From: Aeoliella straminimaris
Lineage (GTDB): Bacteria; Planctomycetota; Planctomycetia; Pirellulales; Lacipirellulaceae
Assembly (NCBI RefSeq): GCF_024054565.1
Contig: NZ_JAMXLR010000061.1
Span: 248,001 to 312,000 of the forward strand
Reading direction: 5' to 3'
DNA: 64,000 nucleotides
Part shown: positions 9,793-18,158 of the stretch, one piece after another
Numbering within the stretch: the first letter of the stretch is position 1
How the letters are laid out: each line of letters starts with the position of its first letter
Position numbers and translations under genes: made by a program
Notes under the pieces: model-generated
The model's input: only the letters and a program-made list of their open reading frames with translations
What the model was told of the DNA's origin: nothing
Databases searched by the model: none

Positions 9793-9811
9793 AGTACGGG
9801 ACAGCCCGCAT
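9793..9811. repeat. 19-bp palindromic repeat, copy 2 (candidate operator)
   Basis: AGTACGGGACAGCCCGCAT, 17 of 19 bases identical to copy 1, which begins 59 bp earlier, so the two sites lie on roughly similar helix faces. The palindrome is imperfect here. Confidence 0.5.
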
Positions 9812-9998
9812 TGAAGCACCATGATCTGCGATCTACTTTTCGCGTCACAATGCCAATGCAGAAAATCGGGTTGCACATCTTGAAGCAACGACAAAAAGAA
9901 GCGAGAAGCAGTCCATTCTTGAGTGGCAATTTGTCCGATACAAGTTCAGTGGGTACGGTGGCTACCCTTCTCAATTCTCACAAGGAGTGCAACAGGTC

Positions 9999-10637
9999 AT
10001 GGAACAATCCAATCTAGGGCAACAAGCAGCGCAGCTGGCCATGGAACAGTCGCATCCGGTGCAGCAAGGTTTGCATCGCGGAGAGAAAGCCCTACTCGAG
10101 GTAGCGGCAGGTGTAATGGTAGATAGTTTGCGCGATGGCGAAGGCCAGATCGGCCACGAGCTCCTTGACGGTCTGCCGTATGTGGATCGTTTGAGATGCC
10201 TCCACGATGCCATGATGACGTGGCTGATCCCTGAGACGGGAGAACTCGTCGATGTCGATTTCGTATCTGCAGAACTGGTCGCCGACGCCCTGTTTCAGTG
10301 GATTCAAGATGAGGTCATGGAGGAAATTGCCGCCGAAGAGACCTGTGACGACTGCCGCGAAAGAGAGTCGGGGATGACCAGCATGCGAAGTATCGTGCGG
10401 GCAGCGTTCGAGGATGCAGGTGGCCAGTTGTGGACCCGGGACGAGCAGCAACGGGCCTACAAACGTGCGATTCAAGCCCTCGCCAAACGAACGTCACAAG
10501 TCCTCATCGCCGCCACGGCCAATCGCGGACTTCCGGCTTGTGAAGATTCCAACAGCAATCGGGCGATGCCCGGCGATTGTTCGCTCGAAGCGATGCTGCT
10601 CCGCAAGTTGCTGCTGCTGACGTCGATCGAACGCTGA
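9999..10637 (+). CDS. uncharacterised protein divergent from the globin sensor
   Basis: 212 residues, mostly helical and acidic, soluble. A Gln-rich start (MEQSNLGQQAAQLAMEQS) precedes a helical body; one CDDC knuckle occurs mid-protein and a Leu-rich tail (LLRKLLLLTS) ends it. No family recognised. AAGGAG at 9982-9987 lies 11 bp before this ATG; a GTG at 9987 is in frame but overlaps the ribosome site, so the ATG is preferred. First gene of a likely two-gene unit, probably under control of the divergent sensor-regulator. Confidence 0.7.
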   Translation: MEQSNLGQQAAQLAMEQSHPVQQGLHRGEKALLEVAAGVMVDSLRDGEGQIGHELLDGLPYVDRLRCLHDAMMTWLIPETGELVDVDFVSAELVADALFQWIQDEVMEEIAAEETCDDCRERESGMTSMRSIVRAAFEDAGGQLWTRDEQQRAYKRAIQALAKRTSQVLIAATANRGLPACEDSNSNRAMPGDCSLEAMLLRKLLLLTSIER

Positions 10638-10713
10638 GGTTCCGCGCGTTGCCCGTGTTCGGCACGGGCAACGCAGTCGTCGAATCGAGCCGCTACTTCG
10701 AAGGAAAAGATCA

Positions 10714-10968
10714 TTGACCGCGCCCGAACCAAACAACAATCCAGATGGCCACCTTCGAGCCGATGCCGAGGTGTGCACCATGCTCGCCAAGCTCATTGAC
10801 TCGTCGCAAGCGGTCGATGTCGATTGGGAAGAGCCGGCGCCGGAACTGGAGAACTGGATTGAGTCTCTCGGCCGAGAGCAAGTCCTCGGCCTGTTGCTTG
10901 CCGTTCTACGACGCTGGCACGCCCTGACGGATCAGGATGCAGGTAGCGACCGACCAGACCGTCCCTGA
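10714..10968 (+). CDS. small acidic protein, TTG start
   Basis: 84 residues beginning at TTG, with AAGGAAAAGA ending 3 bp before it. Acidic and Trp-containing (DVDWEEPAPELENW), then a helix (REQVLGLLLAVLRRW). No family recognised. It lies 76 bp after the preceding gene on the same strand and is probably co-transcribed. Confidence 0.55.
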   Translation: MTAPEPNNNPDGHLRADAEVCTMLAKLIDSSQAVDVDWEEPAPELENWIESLGREQVLGLLLAVLRRWHALTDQDAGSDRPDRP

Positions 10969-11102
10969 GGCCGAAGCAGCTAAGGTACGGAAAACTGGTC
11001 GGAATGTCGTGGCCCTAGGCGTCCGACGCCAGGCCCCCGGAAACCTCATGGAGCGTAACGCAACGCGTGCCTCCCTTTGGAGCGTTGCTGTTCGTGGGTG
11101 CC

Positions 11103-11630
11103 CTAGCCTGGAATTGCCAAACTACGAAGAAGTTCATATGTCTCTTGCGGCTTGGGGACATTGCTCAAGACAATCCTTCTGTTGGACAACTTACCTTCGC
11201 CAGAAGACACCAGTTGCTGTGTAATCAATGCGATAGACCCTGCTTGCTTCGTCTGCTGAAGAATACCTTCCGAGAGTTGGACATCGATTACCTGGTCAAA
11301 CACAACAGTCCTTTGCTGTCTTTTCAAAAAGCCCTCGTAGTACTCAAGCTTATTTTCGAAGATTCGATAAACCGTTTTTCGCGGCTCCATAAAGCACTTC
11401 AAGTACATTAAAAACATTATCGCGACAAACGACAAAACATACACAATCAAGCCGAAGTAAATGACCGGATCAAAGGATTGGATGATCATATTACTGATCA
11501 CAAAAGCGAACATGCCAGGGAACAAGGACAGGAACGCAGCAGCCAAAGGGCCAAACAGGTAGTACTGTGCTGGAACTACAACCGGTCGGATTTCTTGAAT
11601 AGGTGGGTCGTTGTTCATGGAACTATCCAT
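11103..11630 (-). CDS. PH-domain membrane protein (bPH_2/YdbS-like)
   Basis: 175 residues. Two membrane helices (about 25-50 and 58-80) are followed by a bacterial pleckstrin-homology-like domain: YRIFENKLEYYEG near 90, the FDQVIDVQLSEGILQQ segment and the terminal strand NVPKPQETYELLRSL. That matches the YdbS/bPH_2 layout. These proteins sit in the inner membrane; their role is poorly known. No strong ribosome site; Met5 (start 11618) is an alternative. Single gene. Confidence 0.75.
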   Translation of the reverse strand: MDSSMNNDPPIQEIRPVVVPAQYYLFGPLAAAFLSLFPGMFAFVISNMIIQSFDPVIYFGLIVYVLSFVAIMFLMYLKCFMEPRKTVYRIFENKLEYYEGFLKRQQRTVVFDQVIDVQLSEGILQQTKQAGSIALITQQLVSSGEGKLSNRRIVLSNVPKPQETYELLRSLAIPG

Positions 11631-11771
11631 GCATGGCTGGTGAACTTGTCATAGAAGCGTAAGCTTCCTGGATAAGGCGGCCTGGCCAGGAACAACCTGG
11701 TGTCGAACTGCAACTCTACTCAGTATAGGCAATCAGCAACGAGGTGAAACTCCGCACCTGCGCTTCCGCGA

Positions 11772-12110
11772 CTATCGGTGCCGTTGGTGGAATACGCGTC
11801 CTGCACCTGGCGGGAGGGCCAACTCCGTGCGAAAAGCACCAATGGCACGTCGTTTTTTCTGACGCTTGGGGTGATGTCGAGTTCGGATTCGTTTTTTGAC
11901 TTGAAGAGTAACTCGTGGAGTTTGAATCGTCGCTTCCATCTCGTGGCTCGAATCGACCAGGTCGGTTAGCGCGGCGTTGATTCGCGAGGCAAAGGTCCCC
12001 GCCCGTTGGGCCTTGAGAGATTCGTGATACCAGACAACTTTGCCCCCCACAAAGTGGAAAGGTTGGGCGACCTGAGTGCGACCCATCGGACCGGATCGAC
12101 GGGGCCCCAC
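11772..12110 (-). pseudogene. decayed transposase-like fragment (IS4/IS1634 type, tentative)
   Basis: The reverse-strand peptide contains a stretch around KVVWYHESLKAQ with an alternating helical Arg/Ala region after it (SRINAALTDLVDSS) and a basic KKRIR tail. This recalls the post-catalytic helical region of IS1634/IS4-type transposases, where a VWxxS-K-AxxDA motif precedes helices. No catalytic DDE residues, start or terminal repeats remain, and the frame does not resolve into a full gene. The whole 11631-12235 gap holds nothing else supported. Confidence 0.35.
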
Positions 12111-12235
12111 GCGTCTCCCGCCACGGCCGGATCCGTGGCGATCTGTGGCTCCATATCTTTCCGCGGCCCGCGACCTGCGGCCTTGGATTCTTCTGGTTCC
12201 GGGGAATAAACCCCACCCGGTGGCCGAAAATATGC

Positions 12236-12264
12236 TTGACCCGGCATTCTAATTCTATAGAATT
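12236..12264 (+). promoter_or_regulatory. blaI promoter with overlapping palindromic operator
   Basis: A -35 box TTGACC (12236-12241) and a -10 box TAGAAT (12258-12263) are separated by 16 bp. A perfect 14-bp palindrome, AATTCTATAGAATT, covers 12251-12264 and overlaps the -10 box. It lies 60 bp before the blaI ATG. BlaI-family dimers bind palindromes at their own promoter, so this is the expected place for autorepression. Confidence 0.6.
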
Positions 12265-12323
12265 GGCGGCGTCAGCCTCACCCCGCGGCACCGCGGTGTC
12301 CTAAAAAACAAGGAGCTCGCGCC

Positions 12324-12740
12324 ATGGCTCGTCCGGCAAGCAAGCACCCCACCGATGGGGAACTCGAGATACTTCGCATCCTCTGGGCCAACGGCAGTTG
12401 CACCCTGGCCGAGGTGTGCGACGCCCTGCGCGCCAGCCGCGAGGTGGCGACCACCACCGTGGCCACGATGCTCAAAGTGATGCTCGACAAGAAACTGGTC
12501 AAACGCAAGGCGTCCACCGGCAGGGGATATCAGTGGTCGGCCGCCGCCACGCAGGAGAAGACTGCCGGCGGCATGGTCGGTAAGCTGGTGGATGGGGTGT
12601 TCGATGGATCGGCCAGTCGACTGGTCGCCCATCTTGTCGAAACCGAACGGCTCACGGCCAAAGATCTGGCGGAACTCGAGAAACTAGTCGACGCCAAGCG
12701 GCGCGAAGCCAACGGCGCTAAACGAGGGGGCAAATCATGA
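12324..12740 (+). CDS. BlaI/MecI/CopY family transcriptional repressor
   Basis: 138 residues. The winged-helix domain (about 10-75) carries the family pattern ELEILRILWANGSCTLAEV, then VATTTVATMLKVMLDKKLV, then the wing KGY-like RGYQWSA. A helical dimerisation tail follows; in this family it is the segment cleaved to relieve repression. Its stop overlaps the start of the M56 peptidase gene by 4 bp, the classical blaI-blaR1 pairing. Inference: represses its own operon through the palindrome upstream; the inducing signal is unknown and no beta-lactamase gene lies nearby. Confidence 0.92.
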   Translation: MARPASKHPTDGELEILRILWANGSCTLAEVCDALRASREVATTTVATMLKVMLDKKLVKRKASTGRGYQWSAAATQEKTAGGMVGKLVDGVFDGSASRLVAHLVETERLTAKDLAELEKLVDAKRREANGAKRGGKS

Positions 12741-15700
12741 GCGCCTACTACTGGCAACTCAGCGGCTGGACCATGCTCCACTTTCTGTGGATCGGATCAT
12801 TCATCGCGCTGTTGTTCGCAGTCGTGCGACTGGCGCTGCGACGAACCTCGGCGAACGTGCGCTACGCGGCCACCTTGGTTGGCTTCGTGCTACTGGCCGC
12901 TTCGCCGCTGGCGATCGGCAGTTGGCTGCATGCCCATGGCGAGTTTATCAATCCAACGACCCCGGCAACTTTCGCCGCAGCTTCGGAGCCCGTAGGGGAG
13001 CCGGCGCCGATGGCGAGCGTTTCGCCGCCGCCATCCGACTCGGTCACCACGCCGCAACCGGCCGTCGAGGTGATCGACTTGAAGCACAATCCGATCGTGC
13101 TGCCGACCGAGAATGCTGCCGAACGGGAGCCAGCGCCCGTCGCGCCCGCTGCCGAGGCGAGTTTCGAGCCGGTCGCCGAACCCGAACCGTTTGCCGCCTG
13201 GGATCCGCTCGTCCTGCTGCAACTGGCGACTCACTACCTTCCCTGGCTGTGGCTGGTCGGCACGCCGGTTACGTTTCTGCTGTTGGCGACCGGGCTTGTG
13301 GGCAGCGAGCGGTTGCGGCGGCAAGCCACCCTGCTGACCGAGGGTCCCGTGTGCGACGCCGCTGCGCGGCTTCGCCAGTCGCTCGGCATCGCCCGGCAAG
13401 TGAGCGTGGCGGTGAGCGATCGGGTGGTTCAACCGGTGCTGCTGGGCATCGTGCGTCCGCTGGTGCTGCTGCCTTCGGCGGCGGTGACCGGTTGGTCGCC
13501 GGCAGAGATCGAGATGGCCCTGGTGCATGAGTTGGCTCACGTCCGCGGGTGGGACAACCTGGTGAACTTCGTGCAGCGAGTGGTCGAAGCCCTGCTGTTC
13601 TTTCACCCCGCGGTATGGCTGATGAGCCGCTGGCTGCGCGAGGGCCGCGAACAACGCTGCGACGCCGTGGTGGTGTCCGAGTGCGGCGACCGCGAGGGCT
13701 ACGCCGAGCTGTTGATTGCTGTCGCGCGGACAACTTCCGACCGTCGACCTCCGTCGATGGCTGTGGCGATGGCCCAACATCCCCTAGCGCGGCGGGTACG
13801 TCTCATCCTGCAATTGGAGGACGATCCGATGCTGGTCTCGAAGCGAACTGTGCTACTGGTAGCCGCACTGTTCATCACCATCACCGCGGCGGCGTTCTGG
13901 ACGAACACCTCGGCCGACGAACCCCAAGGCGAGGCGGAAGCGGCATCTACCGCAACGGAGGAAGCTGTAGACGATGTAACCACGGAGGACACGGAGGACT
14001 CTGAGGATAGCGACGACAATCGCGCCGATGTCGAGTTCGGCTTGTCTCCTGACGCAGAAGTGATTCGGCAACTGCAGAAGTTCAAGGCGGAGGGCCGGAA
14101 CTTCAGGCTTGGCACCATGGAGGGCAAGTTCACGTTATTTGCTTCCGGACACTCGCAGGTCAATCCGCCGGTGGAGCTAACGGAAAGCGAGGCGGAATCG
14201 CTGCTGTGGAAACTCGTGTTTGCTGACAAGAGGAGCAATCCGATCGAGAAACAGAGCTATGATGTCACGGCAGATTTCGGCCGCAACAGCGATCATCCGC
14301 TAAGCGCCATTCTCGATGCACTCCGGAAAGACCCGTTTGGCCCCAAGGTCGACTTCGGTTGGCGATGGGTGGACGACAACAGAATAGAGCTTGAGGCTCC
14401 ACGGCATGCCCATTGGCTATTGCGACCTTTGCTTGAGAGCTACTCGGGGCTAAATGCTTCCACTGGCCCTGGGGAGGAGCGAACCACGGAGGACACAGAG
14501 AGCGCGGAGGATTCCACCGAGATCGACACCACGATCAATGGCACTAGCAAGACCTACCACTTCAAGGCCGAGACTCCGTACGCCGAGGTGCTCAAGGTAA
14601 TCGCAGCACACGAAAAGGCCGGGCACCAGGTGAAAATCAAGCGGGACGGTGACGAAGCGGAAGTGATCGTCACGCCGAATGGTGCTGCCGCACCGGATGC
14701 AAGAACCGCGACCGACGACGCCGAGTGGCCGGTGAAGTTCGACGTCAACATGTCGCCCATGGTGATGCAAGCCCAGGCGATAGAACTGGCCAAGCGAGGC
14801 AAAGACTTCAAGTCCAGTCGCACCGTCGACAACTATATGCAGATTCACTACGAAGGATTGTCGCTGATGTGCAAGAGTGCCGACATCTACCCCGATCGCA
14901 TCGTCGCCCGTGACGGCACTGAGGTGGTGGAGCTAACGGTTGACAAACGCCAAGACGTTGACCTCCCCTTCCTGCCGCTCGAAGATCAACGAGTCGCGGA
15001 CCTGGCGTACAGAATGCTCAGTGTCGAGATCGCCCGGTTGGACGACCAGCAGCTCGAGGCGGTAAAGAAAAACGGCTTTGCCGGGGGCGTGCGTGTCGAC
15101 CAGGTGGTGGCATCGACGTATGGATCGGTTGGTCAAGCTGGCGACATCCTGGTCGGCCTGCACGTCTGGCCCACCGCGAGCTTCGAGCAACTGGGCGAAG
15201 TGCTCCGCCGCGACGACCTCGATCAATTCAATCCGCTGAAGTACTACATGCTGCGCAAGCAGGTGGATCCCGAGTGGGAACGAGAACAGTTGCACCAGCA
15301 GCGGGTGAGACAAACTGAACGAGAACAACAGCGAGTGCGCGAAGGGAGAAGTCCGTTCGAGGCCGTCGATCCAGACGAGGCAGGTGCAGAAGAGCAGCCG
15401 GCTCCCCAACCCCGCTACGTCTGGAAACTGCAAACCGGGCGGGTCCACTTCAATCCCTCTGCCTGGGAGGAAGAGCAGAACCGGCTGAAAAGAACTGCCA
15501 ACAACGAGGAAGGCGGCCGGGTGTTCACCCAAGTCGCTCCCGGCGTGGCGGTGCCGATCGACATGTCGGAAGAAGACAAGCGGAAGGTCATTGAATCGCG
15601 CCAACCCAAGCTGCTGTACGACGGCCGCACGTTCGACGACTGGCGTGATTCGTTCGAGACCGAACTGAAAGTCGAGAACCGAACCGAGGCCATCAAGGCT

Positions 15701-16801
15701 TTACGAGCCTTCGGGCGGGCCGGGTATGGCAAGGAGGCAACCGAGGCGATTCTGGACGTGGCGGAAGAATACAACTTCCTGCTCATCGAAGAAACGCCGG
15801 AAGGTAAGCTGAGACAAGCCATCATCGAGGCGTTTACTGGTATCCACGGCAGTGCGGGGCTTCCTACCGAAATCGCGCTTTCGCTGCTCATAAACCGCTA
15901 TGAAGAGGATCCCAGCAAATCACCCTATCTGCTGTACTGGGCCTTAGGTGGCACGAAGTCCACCAACGAGCCCCTGCGAGAACAAGTCGCAAAGCTCGTC
16001 GATTCGACGGATACTGAAGTCGCGCGCACGGCACTCGGGTTTCTCGTGCGATCCGACCCCGAATTCGAGTCGCCTGTTACTCGTGAAGCGATGCGAAAGC
16101 ACCTTACCTCGGATCATGCGGAGTACATTACTAGCGCGATTTATGCATTGGTTGCCTCGATGCGTTCAGTTCACACAGGCAGTGATAACACAGTTGTCGC
16201 AGAATACGCTTTGCGGGACCTTCCTGCAGTACTGCCCAGCCTGCTCTTCCACGACGATCTCCGAGTGCGGCAGTATGCACGCTGGGCGCTGAGCAAGGCG
16301 AGCCAAGAGCAGCTTGGCGAGCTACCGAGTATTCTGATGACGATCGTGGAACAACCCGCACTTGCGGCCAGCTATCAGGGAGTGCAGGTGGTAGACGCTA
16401 CCAGCGACGCAGGAACTCAAAAGTCACGCAAGTTGAACGCACTCCGCAGCCTGAGGGCAATTGGAGCGGAAGCCAAACCGATGACCGAACGGCTGCTGGA
16501 CCTCTTCGATGGCGATGACGACGACGCCAAAACGCTGGCAGAGGACGTCCTGCACAGCATCTACCGAAGACCGGACCCTTTTGGAGGCCCCGCGACACAG
16601 ATTCCTGACGACATCATAAATCGCGTGGAGGAGTCGCTCGGTGGTGAAACGCTGGATACGACCATCGATCATCAGAAGGAACGGCAGGAACTGTTTCCCC
16701 CCGGTGTCGAAGCAGGGGCAGGTGGCTTGGGAGGCGGCGGTGGCTTCGGTGGCGGTTTCGGTGGTGGAGACGGCGATGTCGGCGGCGGCGGAGCCTTCTA
16801 G
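12737..16801 (+). CDS. M56 family (BlaR1-like) membrane metallopeptidase with giant C-terminal region
   Basis: 1354 residues. The N-terminal M56 module has helices near 10-35, 42-62 and 165-188, the zinc site HELAH (264-268) and third-ligand region REGREQRCD near 301-309. A further helix (371-388) leads into a long extracytoplasmic region where BlaR1 would have a penicillin-binding domain. No such domain is visible. Instead there are acidic linkers, mixed alpha/beta segments, HEAT-like helices (about 970-1290) and a Gly-rich tail of GGGFGGG type. Two acidic inserts (TTEDTEDSEDSD, TTEDTESAEDST) are translated copies of a dispersed DNA repeat. Inference: a BlaR1-type sensor protease whose sensing domain has been replaced; it would cleave the co-encoded BlaI. 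Confidence 0.88.
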   Translation: MSAYYWQLSGWTMLHFLWIGSFIALLFAVVRLALRRTSANVRYAATLVGFVLLAASPLAIGSWLHAHGEFINPTTPATFAAASEPVGEPAPMASVSPPPSDSVTTPQPAVEVIDLKHNPIVLPTENAAEREPAPVAPAAEASFEPVAEPEPFAAWDPLVLLQLATHYLPWLWLVGTPVTFLLLATGLVGSERLRRQATLLTEGPVCDAAARLRQSLGIARQVSVAVSDRVVQPVLLGIVRPLVLLPSAAVTGWSPAEIEMALVHELAHVRGWDNLVNFVQRVVEALLFFHPAVWLMSRWLREGREQRCDAVVVSECGDREGYAELLIAVARTTSDRRPPSMAVAMAQHPLARRVRLILQLEDDPMLVSKRTVLLVAALFITITAAAFWTNTSADEPQGEAEAASTATEEAVDDVTTEDTEDSEDSDDNRADVEFGLSPDAEVIRQLQKFKAEGRNFRLGTMEGKFTLFASGHSQVNPPVELTESEAESLLWKLVFADKRSNPIEKQSYDVTADFGRNSDHPLSAILDALRKDPFGPKVDFGWRWVDDNRIELEAPRHAHWLLRPLLESYSGLNASTGPGEERTTEDTESAEDSTEIDTTINGTSKTYHFKAETPYAEVLKVIAAHEKAGHQVKIKRDGDEAEVIVTPNGAAAPDARTATDDAEWPVKFDVNMSPMVMQAQAIELAKRGKDFKSSRTVDNYMQIHYEGLSLMCKSADIYPDRIVARDGTEVVELTVDKRQDVDLPFLPLEDQRVADLAYRMLSVEIARLDDQQLEAVKKNGFAGGVRVDQVVASTYGSVGQAGDILVGLHVWPTASFEQLGEVLRRDDLDQFNPLKYYMLRKQVDPEWEREQLHQQRVRQTEREQQRVREGRSPFEAVDPDEAGAEEQPAPQPRYVWKLQTGRVHFNPSAWEEEQNRLKRTANNEEGGRVFTQVAPGVAVPIDMSEEDKRKVIESRQPKLLYDGRTFDDWRDSFETELKVENRTEAIKALRAFGRAGYGKEATEAILDVAEEYNFLLIEETPEGKLRQAIIEAFTGIHGSAGLPTEIALSLLINRYEEDPSKSPYLLYWALGGTKSTNEPLREQVAKLVDSTDTEVARTALGFLVRSDPEFESPVTREAMRKHLTSDHAEYITSAIYALVASMRSVHTGSDNTVVAEYALRDLPAVLPSLLFHDDLRVRQYARWALSKASQEQLGELPSILMTIVEQPALAASYQGVQVVDATSDAGTQKSRKLNALRSLRAIGAEAKPMTERLLDLFDGDDDDAKTLAEDVLHSIYRRPDPFGGPATQIPDDIINRVEESLGGETLDTTIDHQKERQELFPPGVEAGAGGLGGGGGFGGGFGGGDGDVGGGGAF
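13978..14010 (+). repeat. dispersed ACCACGGAGGACAC-type repeat inside coding sequence, copy A
   Basis: Purine-rich repeat AACCACGGAGGACACGGAGG plus 13 bases, read in frame as TTEDTEDSED within the M56 gene. Confidence 0.6.
14482..14511 (+). repeat. dispersed ACCACGGAGGACAC-type repeat inside coding sequence, copy B
   Basis: AACCACGGAGGACACAGAGA plus 10 bases, the same frame as copy A, giving TTEDTESAED. The two copies lie about 500 bp apart in one gene. Confidence 0.6.
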
Positions 16802-16899
16802 GCTTTCACACTCGATACACAACAGCCGCGGAGCTACGCCTCCCTCGGAAACAATCCAGGCGCTGACGCGTCGCCCCAGCTCGCGGTACAATCCACCGC

Positions 16900-17895
16900 A
16901 TGACGCTGGTGATTGGAGTCGACGAAGCGGGGTACGGGCCGAATTTGGGGCCGCTGTGCATTGGTCTGTCGGCGTGGGAGGTGAGGAGCGAGGAGCGAGG
17001 GGCTCGGGGCGAGGGACTTAGTTTGTTTCAACTGCTCAAGCCGGTCGTTTGCTCGAAAGCGTCAAAAGGTCGGCTGGCGGTGGCCGACTCAAAGTTGCTC
17101 TACAAGCCGGGTGGAGGTCTCGAGGCGCTCGAGCTCGGCGTGCTGGGGATGCTCGCGCTGCTCGATGGTCCAGAGGCCCAGTGCTGGGAGACGCTCGTCG
17201 ATGGACTCGACGCCGATCCGGCCGGCGCGCGGCACGAAGTGCCCTGGCACAACAAGAAGCTCAACACTGCCCTGCCCTGCGATGCTTCGGTCGAACGCTT
17301 GGACACGGCCCGCTCGATGCTCCGCAGCAACCTGCCCGACAAGGTGGCGCTACGGGCGATGAAGGCGCGGCTGGTATACCCCGCCGAGTTCAACACCGAG
17401 TCGCGCCGCCACGGCAGCAAAGGCCGCGCGCTCTCCGGCTGGACCCTCGACCTGGTAGCCCGCACGCTCGATGAACTAACCTCGTCGTCCCTCGCCCCTC
17501 GATCCTCGCCCCTGGTTCATGTCACCTGCGACAAACATGGCGGCCGCAACCATTACGGCGGGCTGCTCTCGGAGTACTTCCCCGGCTACATGCTCCGAGT
17601 GATCGTCGAAAGCCGGCCGCGGAGCGCATACCTGCTGCAGCGCGACGGTTCTGAGATCCGCATCGAGTTCCGCAGCAAGGGCGAGTCGCAACTCGAAGCG
17701 GCCCTGGCGTCGATGACCGCCAAATACTTGCGCGAACTGGCGATGCACGCCTTTAACGGCTACTGGCAATCGCACCAGCCCGACCTGAAGCCAACGGCCG
17801 GCTACCCGATGGACGCCAAGCGGTTCAAAGCGGACATCGCAGACAAACAACGAGAGTTGTCGATCGATGATGACATCCTGTGGCGGGAACGGTAG
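16900..17895 (+). CDS. RNase HII-like protein with repeat-derived insertions
   Basis: The N-terminus IGVDEAGYGPNLGPL matches the RNase HII signature (GVDEAGRGPLAGP) with Asp-Glu at the expected catalytic positions, and VADSKLL fits the DSKKL motif. A later acidic segment (TCDKHGGRNHYGG) could supply another metal ligand. At 331 residues it is longer than RNase HII (about 200) and diverges in the middle, so it may be a separate planctomycete RNase H-fold family rather than the housekeeping rnhB. Three segments read from dispersed repeats are embedded in frame: SEERGARGEG, NTESRRHGSKG and SSSLAPRSSPL. All look like surface-loop insertions. Confidence 0.75.
   Translation: MTLVIGVDEAGYGPNLGPLCIGLSAWEVRSEERGARGEGLSLFQLLKPVVCSKASKGRLAVADSKLLYKPGGGLEALELGVLGMLALLDGPEAQCWETLVDGLDADPAGARHEVPWHNKKLNTALPCDASVERLDTARSMLRSNLPDKVALRAMKARLVYPAEFNTESRRHGSKGRALSGWTLDLVARTLDELTSSSLAPRSSPLVHVTCDKHGGRNHYGGLLSEYFPGYMLRVIVESRPRSAYLLQRDGSEIRIEFRSKGESQLEAALASMTAKYLRELAMHAFNGYWQSHQPDLKPTAGYPMDAKRFKADIADKQRELSIDDDILWRER
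16983..17017 (+). repeat. dispersed GAGGAGCGAGGGGC-type repeat in coding sequence
   Basis: GAGGAGCGAGGAGCGAGGGG then CTCGGGGCGAGGGAC, translated as SEERGARGEG in the RNase HII-like gene. Confidence 0.6.
17392..17424 (+). repeat. repeat-derived insert (NTESRRHGS type)
   Basis: AACACCGAGTCGCGCCGCCA and the following bases resemble the ACACGGAG-CACGGAG class of dispersed repeat, here altered by coding constraint. Assignment rests on the peptide NTESRRHGS. Confidence 0.4.
17480..17515 (-). repeat. inverted copy of the GAGGAGCGAGGGGC-type repeat
   Basis: The reverse complement begins CCAGGGGCGAGGATCGAGGG and shares the GCGAGG(A)GCGAGGGGC core with the copy 500 bp upstream, in opposite orientation. 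It is read as SSSLAPRSSPL. Confidence 0.55.
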
Positions 17896-17938
17896 CGGGG
17901 CTAACCACAAAGGCACAAAGGGCACTAAGATAAATGGA

Positions 17939-18101
17939 ACCACGACGACACAACGAGCACGACGTACTCGCAACGTGAAAGAGTCACGACCTAGCAGGTC
18001 AAGTTGGAAAGTCGTATTCCAGGCATTCCCACCAAATCTCAAACCTCGGTCGAAAGACGGGCATTCATGAGAGTTCGTAGTGGCCGTCGTGTCGTTGTGG
18101 T
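17939..18101. repeat. 163-bp segment bounded by imperfect 18-bp inverted repeats
   Basis: The left arm ACCACGACGACACAACGA (17939-17956) pairs with CCGTCGTGTCGTTGTGGT (18084-18101) at 15 of 18 positions. A copy of the ACCACAAAGGCACAAAGG-type repeat lies just outside the left arm (17903 onward). No gene inside. It fits a small non-autonomous repeat element (REP/MITE-like) between two genes. Confidence 0.5.
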
Positions 18102-18158
18102 AAATAGTCTAGAGACAACCTCTTTGAGAACTTCGCGTTTTAGTAGCAAATACAAAAT

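Larger units (their letters stand above)
9588..9998. promoter_or_regulatory. divergent control region between the globin sensor and a two-gene unit
   Basis: 411 bp separate the divergent starts. It carries two copies of a 19-bp element (next two entries) and a GC-rich left half. No gene is supported here. The arrangement, a DNA-binding regulator facing a divergent operon, suggests auto- or cross-regulation. Confidence 0.45.
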
